Shown: positions 15,467 through 24,344, counted from the stretch's first letter. The stretch is 64,000 bases of DNA from JADYZU01 sp964540965 (GCA_964540965.1 CAZIOT010000010.1:86794-150793); one strand, 5' to 3'. Translations and numbers: made by a program. The notes: generated by a model from the sequence alone, not told the origin.

Positions 15467-17122
15467 ATGACCGCCGCGCCCGCGCCCCTGCCCGATCCCG
15501 TCCGCCCGCGTGCGCGGGTCGACCTGTGGTCGGCGGGCGCTGTGCTGATCGCGCTTGTCGTCATCCTGCCGGTTGCCGCCGTGGTCTGGCTGGCCTTCAC
15601 CCCGGGCGAGAATGTCTGGCCGCATCTGTCGTCCACCGTCCTGCCGCGCTATCTGGGCAACACGCTGCTTCTGATGGCCGGGGTCGGGCTGTCGGCGGCG
15701 GCGCTGGGCACCGGCGCGGCCTGGCTGGTGGTGATGTACCGCTTTCCGGGGTCGGGCTGGCTGCAATGGGCGCTGCTGCTGCCGATGGCGGTGCCGGCCT
15801 ATGTCGGCGCCTATGCCCTGACCGATTTCCTGGAATATGCCGGACCGGTGCAAAGCGGCCTGCGCGCGGCGATGGGGTGGAGCCGGCCCTCGGACTACTG
15901 GTTCCCGCCGGTGCGCAGCGCCGGGGCGGCGGTGCTCGTGCTGGCCGCAGCCTTTTATCCTTACGTCTATCTGCTGGCGCGGGCGGCGTTCCGCGAACAG
16001 TCGGGCGCCGCCTATGACGTGGCGCGCGCGCTGGGCGCCGGGCCGTGGCGGCGTTTTGCCGGCATCGGCCTGCCGCTTGCCCGCCCCGCCATCGCCGCCG
16101 GGCTGGCGGTGACGATGATGGAGACGGTGGCCGATTTCGGCGCCGTCGACCATTTCTCGGTGCAGACGCTGACCACCGGCATCTTCAGCCAGTGGCGGCA
16201 ATCGGGCAACCTTGCCGCGGCGGCGCAACTGTCGCTGGTCGTGCTGGGCCTTGTCGCGGCGCTGGTGTTTCTGGAACGCGGCGGCCGCCGTGGCCGGCGC
16301 ACCGCCGCCGCCGCCCGCGGCCTGCGCCCGGTACAGGCCGAACGGCTGCACGGCTGGCGCGCCGCGGTGGCGCTGATCCTGTGCCTTCTGCCCTTCGCCG
16401 CGGGATTTGTCCTGCCGGTCGCGGTGCTGCTGGGCAATGCGGCGCAGGCGAGGGCCTGGGTGCAACCCGGCCTGCTGCCCGCCCTGTGGCATTCGGTCTC
16501 GGCCGGGGCCGCAGCCGCGCTGCTGGCGGTGACGCTCGCGCTGTTCATGGTCTATGGCACAAGGCTGTCGGGGCGGCGCCTGCCGCGCCTGCTGATGCCG
16601 GTCACGGTGATGGGCTATGCCGCGCCGGGGGCGGTGCTGGGCATCGGCATCCTGATCCCCTTGGCCAGTTTCGACAATTTCATCGCCGACCTGATCGAGG
16701 GCACCACCGGCCATGACCCCGGCCTGATCCTGACCGGCACCGCGGGGGCGCTGGTCATCGCCTATGTCGTGCGTTTCTTCGCCATCGCCCAGGGCACTGC
16801 CGATGCGGCGCTGGCGCGGATCCCGCCCTCGCTGCCGATGGCGGCCCGGTCGCTTGGCCGCAGCCCCGGACAGGTGCTGCGCGCGGTGCATGTGCCGATG
16901 ATCCGCGCCTCGGTCGGGTCGGCCCTGCTGCTGGTCTTTGTCGATTGCGTCAAGGAACTGCCGGCGACGCTGCTTCTGCGCCCCTTCGGCTATGAAACGC
17001 TTGCCACAAGGGTTCACGCCCGTGCCAGCCTTGAGGATCTGGCCGGCGCCGGCCCGGCGGCCCTGACCATCACCCTTGTCGGCCTGGTCGCCGTGGTCTT
17101 TCTGGCCCGCGCCAACCGTTAG
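15467..17122 (+). CDS. Fe(III)-type ABC transporter permease (FbpB/SfuB family), duplicated domain
   Basis: A 551-residue membrane protein made of two fused BPD_transp_1 permease halves, about 12 helices. The two EAA-like cytoplasmic loops are visible: GIGLPLARPAIAAGL near 215 and VHVPMIRASVGSALL near 480. The second is followed by VKELPATLLLRPFGYETLA, the hallmark of ferric-iron ABC permeases. Partners would be a periplasmic Fe(III)-binding protein and an FbpC-type ATPase. Neither is adjacent: a sulfotransferase-like gene lies upstream and a tRNA downstream. The start at 15467 is the first ATG that leaves the usual short cytoplasmic leader; the frame is open to 15386. Confidence 0.88.
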   Translation: MTAAPAPLPDPVRPRARVDLWSAGAVLIALVVILPVAAVVWLAFTPGENVWPHLSSTVLPRYLGNTLLLMAGVGLSAAALGTGAAWLVVMYRFPGSGWLQWALLLPMAVPAYVGAYALTDFLEYAGPVQSGLRAAMGWSRPSDYWFPPVRSAGAAVLVLAAAFYPYVYLLARAAFREQSGAAYDVARALGAGPWRRFAGIGLPLARPAIAAGLAVTMMETVADFGAVDHFSVQTLTTGIFSQWRQSGNLAAAAQLSLVVLGLVAALVFLERGGRRGRRTAAAARGLRPVQAERLHGWRAAVALILCLLPFAAGFVLPVAVLLGNAAQARAWVQPGLLPALWHSVSAGAAAALLAVTLALFMVYGTRLSGRRLPRLLMPVTVMGYAAPGAVLGIGILIPLASFDNFIADLIEGTTGHDPGLILTGTAGALVIAYVVRFFAIAQGTADAALARIPPSLPMAARSLGRSPGQVLRAVHVPMIRASVGSALLLVFVDCVKELPATLLLRPFGYETLATRVHARASLEDLAGAGPAALTITLVGLVAVVFLARANR

Positions 17123-17266
17123 CCACAAGGCGGGCGTGGGGCGCTTGCCAGCGCGCCGCCTTCGCACTAGATGCCTCGTGTCGGCAGGCCCTGCCCGCGC
17201 TTTCGCAATGCAGCAAGGGGTTTGGCGACGGACAGTCGAAGGGGCACCGGAAAACGTGCCCACGGG

Positions 17267-17341
17267 GCCGGCATAGCACAGCGGTAGTGCAGCGGTTTTG
17301 TAAACCGAAGGTCGGGAGTTCGATCCTCTCTGCCGGCACCA
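17267..17341 (+). tRNA. tRNA-Thr (anticodon UGU)
   Basis: A full cloverleaf reads GCCGGCA acceptor strand, D arm GCAC-AGCGGTA-GTGC, anticodon loop TTTGTAA with anticodon TGT, variable AGGTC, T arm GGGAG-TTCGATC-CTCTC, acceptor TGCCGGC and an encoded ACCA end. The outermost anticodon-stem pair is G-A, and the T stem has one G-T pair. TGT reads ACA threonine codons. It stands alone between the permease gene and the ThDP decarboxylase operon. Confidence 0.93.
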
Positions 17342-17552
17342 TTCCCCCAAAACCTGAAAGTCCGGGTGGGCTGGAGCGGGCCGTGTTCCCCTGCGGCGGG
17401 ACGGCCAGTGTGACGACCTGCGCAGCAGATCGGATTCATCGGGGTCTGGCGGGCACGAGGACAGCGGGGATCGCGCCCGGCGCAAGGGCGCGGCATGGCG
17501 GGCACCGATCGGCAGCCCCGCCCATGCCCATCACCCCGGCCCCCGCAAAGCC

Positions 17553-17577
17553 CCGGCGGACGTCAGACGCCCGCCGG
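17553..17577 (-). terminator. Terminator-like hairpin after the ThDP decarboxylase operon
   Basis: CCGGCGGACGTC and GACGCCCGCCGG (17566-17577) are inverted arms with one mismatch. On the minus transcript they lie 14 bases past the beta-subunit stop and are followed by GGGGCTTTG. The T tract is short, so it is a probable but not strong terminator. Confidence 0.4.
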
Positions 17578-17590
17578 ACCTGCACCCCGA

Positions 17591-18187
17591 TCAGATCGGC
17601 GCAAGGCCGAGCGCGGCGCGGAAGCGGGTCTTGATGTAGGGGCCATCGCGCGGCGGCAGCACGCGCGGCGGGTTTTCCGCCCGGATCTTGATCGTGGCAA
17701 ATGCCAGACCGTCGCGGGCCGCCATCCGGTCGCGAAAGCTAGCGACCTCCTCCAGCGCGGTCAGGCGCGAGGTGCGGGCAAAGCCGCAGGCGGCGGCGAC
17801 CGCCGACAGCTCGATCCCGCGCCCGGCATGGCTGGGCTGCATGCCGGTTTCGCCGTAATGGCCGTTGTCGAGCACGGCGATGGTCAGGTTCGCCGGTTGC
17901 CTGACCGCAATCGTCGCCAGCGCGCCCATGCCCATCAGCGCCTCGCCATCGCCGGTGACGACCAGAACCGGACGATCCGGCCGGGCGCTGGCGAGCCCCA
18001 GCCCCACGGTCATCGCCGACCCCATCGCGGCCCAGAGGTAATAGTTGTTGTCGTGATCGCCCGCCGCCATCACGTCATAAGAGGGCGAGCCGAGGCCCGT
18101 CACCACCAGAAGCCCGTCGCGCCCGTCAAGCAGGGTCGCGACGACCTCGCGCCGGTCCAGATCGCCGCCCGCCGTCACTTCACCCAT
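17591..18187 (-). CDS. ThDP-dependent 2-oxoacid decarboxylase, beta subunit (ComE/phosphonopyruvate-decarboxylase-like)
   Basis: A 198-residue protein forming the C-terminal ThDP-binding half of a split decarboxylase. It has the GDGEALMGMGALATI motif and VLDNGHYGETGMQ, where GDG...N coordinates Mg-ThDP. YYLWAAMGSAMTVGLGLA is the preceding conserved helix. The start at 18187 overlaps the alpha gene by 13 bases, so they are coupled. Split enzymes of this kind decarboxylate sulfopyruvate (ComDE) or phosphonopyruvate to the aldehyde. Aldehyde dehydrogenases just upstream in the operon fit removal of such an aldehyde, but the actual oxoacid is not defined by sequence. Confidence 0.8.
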   Translation of the reverse strand: MGEVTAGGDLDRREVVATLLDGRDGLLVVTGLGSPSYDVMAAGDHDNNYYLWAAMGSAMTVGLGLASARPDRPVLVVTGDGEALMGMGALATIAVRQPANLTIAVLDNGHYGETGMQPSHAGRGIELSAVAAACGFARTSRLTALEEVASFRDRMAARDGLAFATIKIRAENPPRVLPPRDGPYIKTRFRAALGLAPI

Positions 18188-18711
18188 TTCTTCTCTCCGA
18201 TCAGGCGTTGCCCAAGCAGCACCGCCACCGCGCAATCGCCGTTGAAGGCCATGGTCGCGGCGCCGTGCAACATCGGCTCCACGTCCTTTGCCTCGTCCGC
18301 CCGCCAGGTCATCACGCCCATGGCACGCAGGGCGGTTTCGGTCGCCTGCCCCATCGGGTTCTGCCAGGGGTTGAACTCGGCCCAGTCGCCGCGCATCGTC
18401 ACCACCATGAGCAGCGGCATCCGCGCCATCACCGGCAGCGCCAGCGTGTTGATGCAATTGCCGACGCCCGAGCTTTGCATCAGCAGCGCGCCGCGTTCGC
18501 CACCCAGCCAGGCGCCGGCAAGATAGCCGATGCCCTCCTCCTCGGTGGTCAGGACGACGGCCTGCATGTCGTTGTCGGCCTCGGCCATGCGGATCGCCGC
18601 CGAATGCCCGGCATCGGGCACATAGGCGACATGCCGCACGTCATGCGACTTGAGGACGCGGAACACGTCCTCTTGCCAGTTGATCTGTTTCTCGGCCGCA
18701 GCGGTCTGCAT
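18175..18711 (-). CDS. ThDP-dependent 2-oxoacid decarboxylase, alpha subunit (ComD-like)
   Basis: A 178-residue protein forming the N-terminal (PYR) half of the split decarboxylase. The catalytic glutamate lies in VLTTEEEGIGYLAGAWLGG near residue 57, and YVPDAGHSA and LLMQSSGVGNCINTL are family blocks. The start at 18711 has GAGACAGGA just upstream; the frame extends to 18945 without a site and is rejected. With the beta subunit it would make a heteromeric enzyme like sulfopyruvate or phosphonopyruvate decarboxylase. No phosphonopyruvate mutase or sulfolactate dehydrogenase is visible nearby, so the substrate stays open. Confidence 0.8.
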   Translation of the reverse strand: MQTAAAEKQINWQEDVFRVLKSHDVRHVAYVPDAGHSAAIRMAEADNDMQAVVLTTEEEGIGYLAGAWLGGERGALLMQSSGVGNCINTLALPVMARMPLLMVVTMRGDWAEFNPWQNPMGQATETALRAMGVMTWRADEAKDVEPMLHGAATMAFNGDCAVAVLLGQRLIGEKKWVK

Positions 18712-18817
18712 TCCTGTCTCCCTGTAAGGACTTGCCCTGTGGATACCCCGCCTTGCGGGGTTGCGGGAAATGCCGGTTGTCAGAGCGGGCCATGCCGGAA
18801 TTTTATGGCGGCGACGC

Positions 18818-20335
18818 TCAGCGCAGGACAAAGGGGTTGGCGACCGAGGTTTCGGTCGCGATCCAGACCGATTTGGTCTGGAGGAATTCGTGGATCGCCT
18901 GCTGCCCGCTTTCGCGGCCGAGGCCCGAGCGTTTGTAGCCGCCAAAGGGCGAGGTGAAACTGACCGCGCGATAGGTGTTCACCCAGACCGTGCCGGCCTG
19001 AAGCCGTTCCGACATGCGCAAGGCGCGCCCCATGTCGCGGGTCCAGACGCCGGCGGCCAGGCCAAAGTCGCTGTCATTGGCGATGGAAAGCGCCTCGGCC
19101 TCGTCGGCAAAGGTCAGGACGGCGAGGACCGGGCCGAACACCTCTTCCCGTGCCAGGCGCATGGCCGGGGTGACGCCGGTAAAGATGGCAGGTTCGACGA
19201 ACCGGTCGGCATCGCCGCCTTCGACGCGCACCGGATTGCCGCCCCAGACACGGGTGGCGCCCTCGGCCTCGGCAATGGCGATGTAGTTGCGGATCTTGTC
19301 GTATTGCGGCCGGGTGGTGACCGGCCCGACATGGGTGCCGCTGTCCATCGGATCGCCGATCTTCGCGCCTTTCGCCACCTCGATCAGCCGGGCGACGAAA
19401 TCCTCCGCGATGTCCCGCTGCACCAGCAGGCGCGAGCCGGCGATGCAGGTCTGCCCGGTGGCGGCAAAGATGCCCGAGACGACGCCCATCACCGCGGCAT
19501 CCAGATCGGCATCGGCAAAGACGATGTTGGGCGACTTGCCGCCCAGTTCCAGCGAGACCGGCTTGATCCCCCGCGCCGCCGCTTCGTAGATCTTCTGGCC
19601 GGCGGTGTCAGAGCCGGTGAAGGCCACCTTGGCGACATCGCGATGCGCGACAAGCGGCGCCCCGGCCTCGGGCCCCAGCCCGGTGACGACATTGATCACG
19701 CCGGGGGGAAAGCCGACGGCGGCGAAAAGCCGGGCGAATTCCACCGTCGAGGCCGAGGTGAATTCCGACGGCTTCACCACAACCGTATTGCCCGCCGCCA
19801 GCGCCGCGGCGAGTTTCCACGACAACAGCAGCAGCGGCGAATTCCATGGCGTGATCATCGCGATCACACCCAGCGGCTCGGGCCGGGTGAAGTTGAAGAT
19901 GCCCGCCTTGTCAGAGGGGATCACCGCGCCTTCGATCTTGTCGGCCAGCCCGCCGAAATAGCGATACCATTCGGCAAGATAGCGGGTCTGCCCGGCCATC
20001 TCGGCCAGAAGCTTGCCGTTGTCGCGGACCTCGACCTCGCCCAGGAACTCGGCCCGGGCCTCGATCGCGTCGGCAAGGCGCACGAGCAGCTTGCCGCGTT
20101 CGGTCGGACGCATGGCGGACCAGACCGGAAAGGCCGCCCTGGCCGCCGCGACCGCGGCATCGACATCGGCGGCATCGCTGCGGGCGATCTCGGCCCAGAT
20201 CTCGCCGGTGAAGGGATCCTCGCTGGGCAGGCGGGCGCCGGACAGCGCCGGCTGTTCGACGCCGCCGATCAGGTTGGGATAGATGCGGTCACGGTGACGG
20301 GCGCGGCGGTCGCCGGCGGAAAGGGGCGGTGTCAT
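18818..20335 (-). CDS. NAD(P)-dependent aldehyde dehydrogenase
   Basis: A 505-residue ALDH-superfamily enzyme with the cofactor-binding TPWNSPLLLLSWKLA block, catalytic Glu in LELGGKSPNIVF and catalytic Cys in GQTCIAGSRLLV. It resembles the broad betaine-aldehyde/semialdehyde group. It is transcribed with the ThDP decarboxylase (106-base gap downstream) and the beta-hydroxyacid dehydrogenase (36 bases upstream). Oxidation of the aldehyde released by the decarboxylase is the simplest role. The exact substrate cannot be assigned. Confidence 0.85.
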   Translation of the reverse strand: MTPPLSAGDRRARHRDRIYPNLIGGVEQPALSGARLPSEDPFTGEIWAEIARSDAADVDAAVAAARAAFPVWSAMRPTERGKLLVRLADAIEARAEFLGEVEVRDNGKLLAEMAGQTRYLAEWYRYFGGLADKIEGAVIPSDKAGIFNFTRPEPLGVIAMITPWNSPLLLLSWKLAAALAAGNTVVVKPSEFTSASTVEFARLFAAVGFPPGVINVVTGLGPEAGAPLVAHRDVAKVAFTGSDTAGQKIYEAAARGIKPVSLELGGKSPNIVFADADLDAAVMGVVSGIFAATGQTCIAGSRLLVQRDIAEDFVARLIEVAKGAKIGDPMDSGTHVGPVTTRPQYDKIRNYIAIAEAEGATRVWGGNPVRVEGGDADRFVEPAIFTGVTPAMRLAREEVFGPVLAVLTFADEAEALSIANDSDFGLAAGVWTRDMGRALRMSERLQAGTVWVNTYRAVSFTSPFGGYKRSGLGRESGQQAIHEFLQTKSVWIATETSVANPFVLR

Positions 20336-20371
20336 GGGGGCCTCGTGATCGGCGCCGGCCAGCGCCGCTGG

Positions 20372-21289
20372 TCAGGAAAAGTGCCGCGACCCCTTGGGCA
20401 GGCGCGGCGGCGCCAGGGCGGCGGATTCGCAATGCGCATCCAGCATCGACGAGAAATCCCGCGTGCCGTGCTTGCGGGCGCGGGCGGCGCTGAACGCCTC
20501 GCGCGCGGCGGCGGCCATCGGCATCGGCACCCGCGCGGCATTCGCCGATTCGACCACCAGCGTCAGATCCTTGTGGGCAAGGTCGATGGTGAAACCCGCG
20601 CTGGTGTCGCCGGCCAGCACCTTTTGCAGCCAGTTGATCTTGAGCTGGCCGTTGGTCGCGGTGGTGCCGTAAAGCACGTCGAGCGTATTTTCGAGGTCGA
20701 GGCCAAAGCCCGTCGCCAGCGTCAGCGCCTCGGCATTCAGCTGGCACAGCGAGATGGCGAGGAAGTTGTTGACGATCTTGGTCCGCGTGCCGGCGCCGGT
20801 CGGGCCGGAATGGTAGATGGTCGATCCCATCGCCTCGAGCATCGGGCGGACGCGGGCAAAATCCTCGGCGCTGCCGCCGACCATGAACAGGCATTGGCCG
20901 ACATCGGCATGGCTGGCCAGCCGCCCGACCGGGGCATCGACAAAGCCGATGCCGCGCACCCGGCATTCGTCCGCCACGGCGTCGGTGGTATTGGGGTCGA
21001 CGGTGCTCATGTCCATGACAAGCGACCCCTTGCGCGCGGTCGACAGCACGCCATCGGGGCCGGACACCACCTGCGCCACGATCGCCGAATTCGGCAGCAT
21101 GGTGATGATGACATCCGACCGCGCGGCGACATCGGCAACCGAAAGGCCCGCCTCGGCGCCCAGCGCGGTCAGGGCGGCCACCGCCTCGGGGTTCACGTCG
21201 TGGACGACAAGGTCAAACCCCTTGCGGCAAAGGTTCGAGGCCATCGGCCGCCCCATGCGGCCAAGCCCGATGAAGCCGATCCTGTCCAT
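20372..21289 (-). CDS. NAD(P)-dependent beta-hydroxyacid dehydrogenase (3-hydroxyisobutyrate dehydrogenase family)
   Basis: A 305-residue protein. The Rossmann motif GFIGLGRMGRPMASNL is at residues 5-20. The substrate-binding block is FVDAPVGRLASHADVGQ (usual form DAPVSGG), followed by GPTGAGTRTKIVNN with the catalytic Lys near 175. The family includes 3-hydroxyisobutyrate, tartronate semialdehyde and sulfolactaldehyde reductases. The loop change from SGG to GRL suggests a non-standard substrate. AAGGGA precedes the ATG at 21289. Its position between two aldehyde dehydrogenases suggests interconversion of an aldehyde with its alcohol or hydroxyacid in the same pathway. Confidence 0.83.
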   Translation of the reverse strand: MDRIGFIGLGRMGRPMASNLCRKGFDLVVHDVNPEAVAALTALGAEAGLSVADVAARSDVIITMLPNSAIVAQVVSGPDGVLSTARKGSLVMDMSTVDPNTTDAVADECRVRGIGFVDAPVGRLASHADVGQCLFMVGGSAEDFARVRPMLEAMGSTIYHSGPTGAGTRTKIVNNFLAISLCQLNAEALTLATGFGLDLENTLDVLYGTTATNGQLKINWLQKVLAGDTSAGFTIDLAHKDLTLVVESANAARVPMPMAAAAREAFSAARARKHGTRDFSSMLDAHCESAALAPPRLPKGSRHFS

Positions 21290-21315
21290 GTTGGTCCCTT
21301 TCATTTGCGCCCGGC

Positions 21316-22749
21316 TCAGACCGGCATCGCGTAGGAAGTCTTGACGATGGTATAGAACTCGGCCGCGTAACGGCCCTGTTCGCGCGGGCCATAGCTTGAC
21401 CCTTTGCGGCCGCCGAAGGGCACATGGTAATCCAGCCCGGCGGTCGGCAGGTTGACCATGGTCAGCCCGGATTCACTGTTGGCCTGGAAATGCTGCGCCA
21501 GTTTCTGCGAGCGGGTGACGATGCCCGAAGACAGGCCGAAGGCGGTGTCGTTCGCGGTGGCCAGAGCCTCGTCATAATCCTTGACGCGGATCACGGCGGC
21601 GACCGGGCCGAACACCTCTTCGCGGTTGATGCGCATGTCGTTGCCGGTTTCGGTGAACAGCGTCGGCGAGACATAATAGCCCGGCGTCTCGCGGTTCAGG
21701 CGCTGGCCACGGACCACGGCGCGCGCGCCCTCGCCCTCGCCCACCTCGACATAGGACAGATCCTGTTCCAGTTGCCGGGCATCGACCACCGGGCCCAGCT
21801 GGGTGCCGGCCTTGAGCGCATGGTCGATGACGAATTTCTCGATCCGCTCGGCCACGCCGGCGACGAAACGGTCGTGGATCGCCTCGTGGACGATCAGCCG
21901 GCTGGACGCCGTGCAACGCTGGCCGTTCTGGAAATAGGCGCCGTCGACCGCGCAATTCACCGCGACGTCAAGATCGGCGTCGTCCATGACGACCAGGGGG
22001 TTCTTGCCGCCCATCTCGCATTGCACGCGGATCATCCGGGCGGCGGCGGTCTGCACGATGCCGGTGCCGGTCGGGACCGAGCCGGTAAAGCTGACGGCAT
22101 CGGTCAGTTCGACAATCGCCTGCCCCACGACCGAGCCGCGGCCCATGACCAGATTGAACACCCCGGCGGGCAGGCCGGCGCGTTGCAGGATGTCGGCGAT
22201 GGCCCAGGCACTGGCCGGGGTCAGGTCGGCGGGTTTCAGCACCACGGTATTGCCATAGGCAAGCGCGGGGGCGATCTTCCACGCCGGGATGGCGAAGGGA
22301 AAGTTCCACGGCGTGATCAGGCCGACGACGCCCACCGGCTCGCGCCGGATCGAGATGTCGATGCCGGGCCGGACCGAGGGCAGGAATTCACCGCCAAAGC
22401 GCACCACTTCGCCGGCGAAGAAGCGGAAGATCTGCGAGGCGCGCACCACCTCGCCCATGCCTTCGGCGGGGGTCTTGCCCTCTTCACGGGCCAGAAGGCG
22501 TCCAAGTTCCTCGCGCCGGGCGAAGATCTCGTCGGCGGCGCGGAACAGGATGTCGGCGCGCTGCTGTTCGGTGTGGCGCGACCAGCCCTTCAGCGCCTGG
22601 CGCGCGGCGGCAACCGCGTCCTCGACGTCGCGGCGGGTGCCTGCGGCATAGTGGCCGATGATGTCATCGGTGTCCGAGGGGTTGAGGTTCGGCCGCGCCT
22701 CGCCGCCATCGCGCCATTCGCCCGCGATCAGATTTCCGAATACCGCCAA
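21316..22749 (-). CDS. Aldehyde dehydrogenase, YcbD/2-oxoglutarate-semialdehyde-dehydrogenase-like
   Basis: A 477-residue ALDH with TPWNFPFAIPAWKIAPAL, catalytic Glu in QCEMGGKNPLVV and catalytic Cys in NGQRCTASSRL. The C-terminal PFGGRKGSSYGPREQG segment is typical of the group containing B. subtilis YcbD and type-II 2-oxoglutarate semialdehyde dehydrogenases of glucarate catabolism. Here it is the first gene of the operon 22749-17591. It could serve that operon's aldehyde or give a second 2-oxoglutarate semialdehyde activity for the cell. Family is certain; substrate is inferred and ambiguous. Confidence 0.82.
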   Translation of the reverse strand: MAVFGNLIAGEWRDGGEARPNLNPSDTDDIIGHYAAGTRRDVEDAVAAARQALKGWSRHTEQQRADILFRAADEIFARREELGRLLAREEGKTPAEGMGEVVRASQIFRFFAGEVVRFGGEFLPSVRPGIDISIRREPVGVVGLITPWNFPFAIPAWKIAPALAYGNTVVLKPADLTPASAWAIADILQRAGLPAGVFNLVMGRGSVVGQAIVELTDAVSFTGSVPTGTGIVQTAAARMIRVQCEMGGKNPLVVMDDADLDVAVNCAVDGAYFQNGQRCTASSRLIVHEAIHDRFVAGVAERIEKFVIDHALKAGTQLGPVVDARQLEQDLSYVEVGEGEGARAVVRGQRLNRETPGYYVSPTLFTETGNDMRINREEVFGPVAAVIRVKDYDEALATANDTAFGLSSGIVTRSQKLAQHFQANSESGLTMVNLPTAGLDYHVPFGGRKGSSYGPREQGRYAAEFYTIVKTSYAMPV

Positions 22750-22856
22750 GATCTTTTCCCCGCTTCAACGCCGCAACCGGCGCCACCCTAGCAGCCGCCG
22801 CGCGCCGCGGCGCCGCATAAATCCGGCATAAGCCACATAGAGGTTCGGCATAGCCC

Positions 22857-23777
22857 CTACCGTGGCACCGTTCGCCATTCGCCGCTGGCGACCATCCTCA
22901 GGATCTCGTCCTGCACCAGATCGCGCACCGCCGTGGTGGCACGGGTATCGACGCGGGACGCCGGCAGGGCCATGACCAGATGCCGGGCGATGCGCGGCTT
23001 GACCAGCCTCGTCACGCGGAACACGCCCTCCTCCTCTCCGGCCCGGAAGGCCGAGAGCGGCAGGATGGTATGGCCCAGCCCGGCGGCGACGATCTCTTTC
23101 AGCACCTGAAAGGAATCGGCCTCGTATTTCACATGGATCGTCGTCCCGCCCCGCGCCGCCGCCGCCTCGATCAGCAGGCGCAGGCCATGCGGCCGGCTGG
23201 GCAGCACCAGATCAAGCCCGCCCAGCGCCTGCACCGGCATGTCCGCGACGCCGCCGGCGAAACGCGCCGGGCTGACCAGCACCAGTTCCTCGAACATGAT
23301 GTCGGAGATGCGCAGATGCAGGTCCGAGGCGGGGCCATACAGCACCGCCAGATCGACCTCGCCGCGGTGCAGCCAGTCGATCAGATGGCCGGCATAGCCT
23401 TCGACGATGCGCAAGGACACCTGCGGCAGCTCGCGCGCCACCCGGACCGCGATACGGCCGGCGACGACCTGGCTGGCCGTCGGAATGCAGCCCAGCACGA
23501 CAGTTCCGGTGGGTTCGGTGGCAAGCGAGCGCACATCCTCGACCGCGTTCTCAAGCTGTTTTATCAGCCCCGAGACCCGCGACAGCAGCGCGGCGCCGTG
23601 TTCGGTCAGCTCCATCCCGCGGCCCGAGCGGATGAACAGCCCGAACCCGATCTCGTCCTCGAGCAGCCGGATTTGCCGCGACAGCGCCGGCTGCGCCAGC
23701 CGCAGACGGTCCGAGGCGCGGCTGAGCGAGCCGCTTTCGGCGACCATGATGAAGGTGCGCAGCTGCTTGAGGTCCAT
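22857..23777 (-). CDS. LysR family transcriptional regulator
   Basis: A 306-residue protein with an N-terminal HTH of LysR type (MDLKQLRTFIMVAESGSLSR, then ASDRLRLAQPALSRQIRLLE) and a substrate-binding domain from about residue 90, beginning GTVVLGCIPTASQVVAG. The HTH region is close to the Cbl/Nac-like subgroup. It lies 107 bases upstream of, and on the same strand as, the ALDH/ThDP decarboxylase operon. It therefore probably activates that operon in response to a pathway compound, though LysR genes more often diverge from their targets. Confidence 0.85.
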   Translation of the reverse strand: MDLKQLRTFIMVAESGSLSRASDRLRLAQPALSRQIRLLEDEIGFGLFIRSGRGMELTEHGAALLSRVSGLIKQLENAVEDVRSLATEPTGTVVLGCIPTASQVVAGRIAVRVARELPQVSLRIVEGYAGHLIDWLHRGEVDLAVLYGPASDLHLRISDIMFEELVLVSPARFAGGVADMPVQALGGLDLVLPSRPHGLRLLIEAAAARGGTTIHVKYEADSFQVLKEIVAAGLGHTILPLSAFRAGEEEGVFRVTRLVKPRIARHLVMALPASRVDTRATTAVRDLVQDEILRMVASGEWRTVPR

Positions 23778-23850
23778 GCCTTCGAACTTTGCGATAGCTG
23801 TGGGCGAACCTTACAATCCGCTTATGCCACGGGCAATATCGGCCGGGTGG

Positions 23851-24309
23851 CTATCCCGGCCGTTTCCATTCCTTGTCCTGCTTGAGGATCACCATGGTCG
23901 TCGTCTCGGTCACCGCGGGGATGGATTGCAGCACGTCGCGGATGAAGGTGCCCAGCGCGTCGATGTCCCTGACCCAGATGCGCAGCACATAGTCGATATT
24001 GCCGGTCACCAGCAGGCATTCGGTGATTTCGGGGTGTTTGGCGATGGCGTTCAGGAACTGCTCGGTGCCCTCGATGCCGTGGCGGGCAAGCCGGACGGTC
24101 ACCAGCACGCTGATGTTCAGGCCAAGGGCCATCGGGTCGATCTCGGCGGCATAGCCGGTGATGACCCCGGCCTCTTCCAGCCGCTTGACGCGGCGGCCGC
24201 AGGGGGTTGGCGACAGCCCGACCTTGTCGGCCAGATCCAGCATCGACATCCGGCCGTCGCGGCGCAGGGCGGCAAGGATGCGGTGGTCGATCGAATCAAG
24301 CTCGAGCAT
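23851..24309 (-). CDS. Lrp/AsnC family transcriptional regulator
   Basis: A 152-residue protein with HTH at about 5-50 (LDSIDHRILAALRRDGR, LADKVGLSPTPCGRRVKRLEE) and a C-terminal RAM domain (LVTGNIDYVLRIWVRDIDAL), the amino-acid effector/oligomerisation module. It lies 35 bases downstream of ilvE on the same strand. A second Lrp gene lies at the other end of the branched-chain catabolic region (33645). Control of ilvE or the region by an amino acid is a reasonable inference. Full family length. Confidence 0.88.
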   Translation of the reverse strand: MLELDSIDHRILAALRRDGRMSMLDLADKVGLSPTPCGRRVKRLEEAGVITGYAAEIDPMALGLNISVLVTVRLARHGIEGTEQFLNAIAKHPEITECLLVTGNIDYVLRIWVRDIDALGTFIRDVLQSIPAVTETTTMVILKQDKEWKRPG

Positions 24310-24344
24310 GGCGCTGGCCCCCCGGCCGGGAAACGGCGCCGGGG

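Noticed and set aside
14852..17485. An 877-codon open frame on the minus strand over the permease and tRNA
   Set aside because: It is antisense to the Fe(III)-type permease and passes through the tRNA gene. Its composition is typical of a shadow frame.
18761..21334. An 857-codon plus-strand open frame over the aldehyde dehydrogenase genes
   Set aside because: It is antisense to the ALDH and beta-hydroxyacid dehydrogenase genes, which carry catalytic motifs. It is a composition artefact.
17267..23777. Genomic island inserted at the tRNA-Thr gene
   Set aside because: I saw no integrase, no duplicated tRNA 3' end and no composition change in the genes that follow, so adjacency alone is not evidence.
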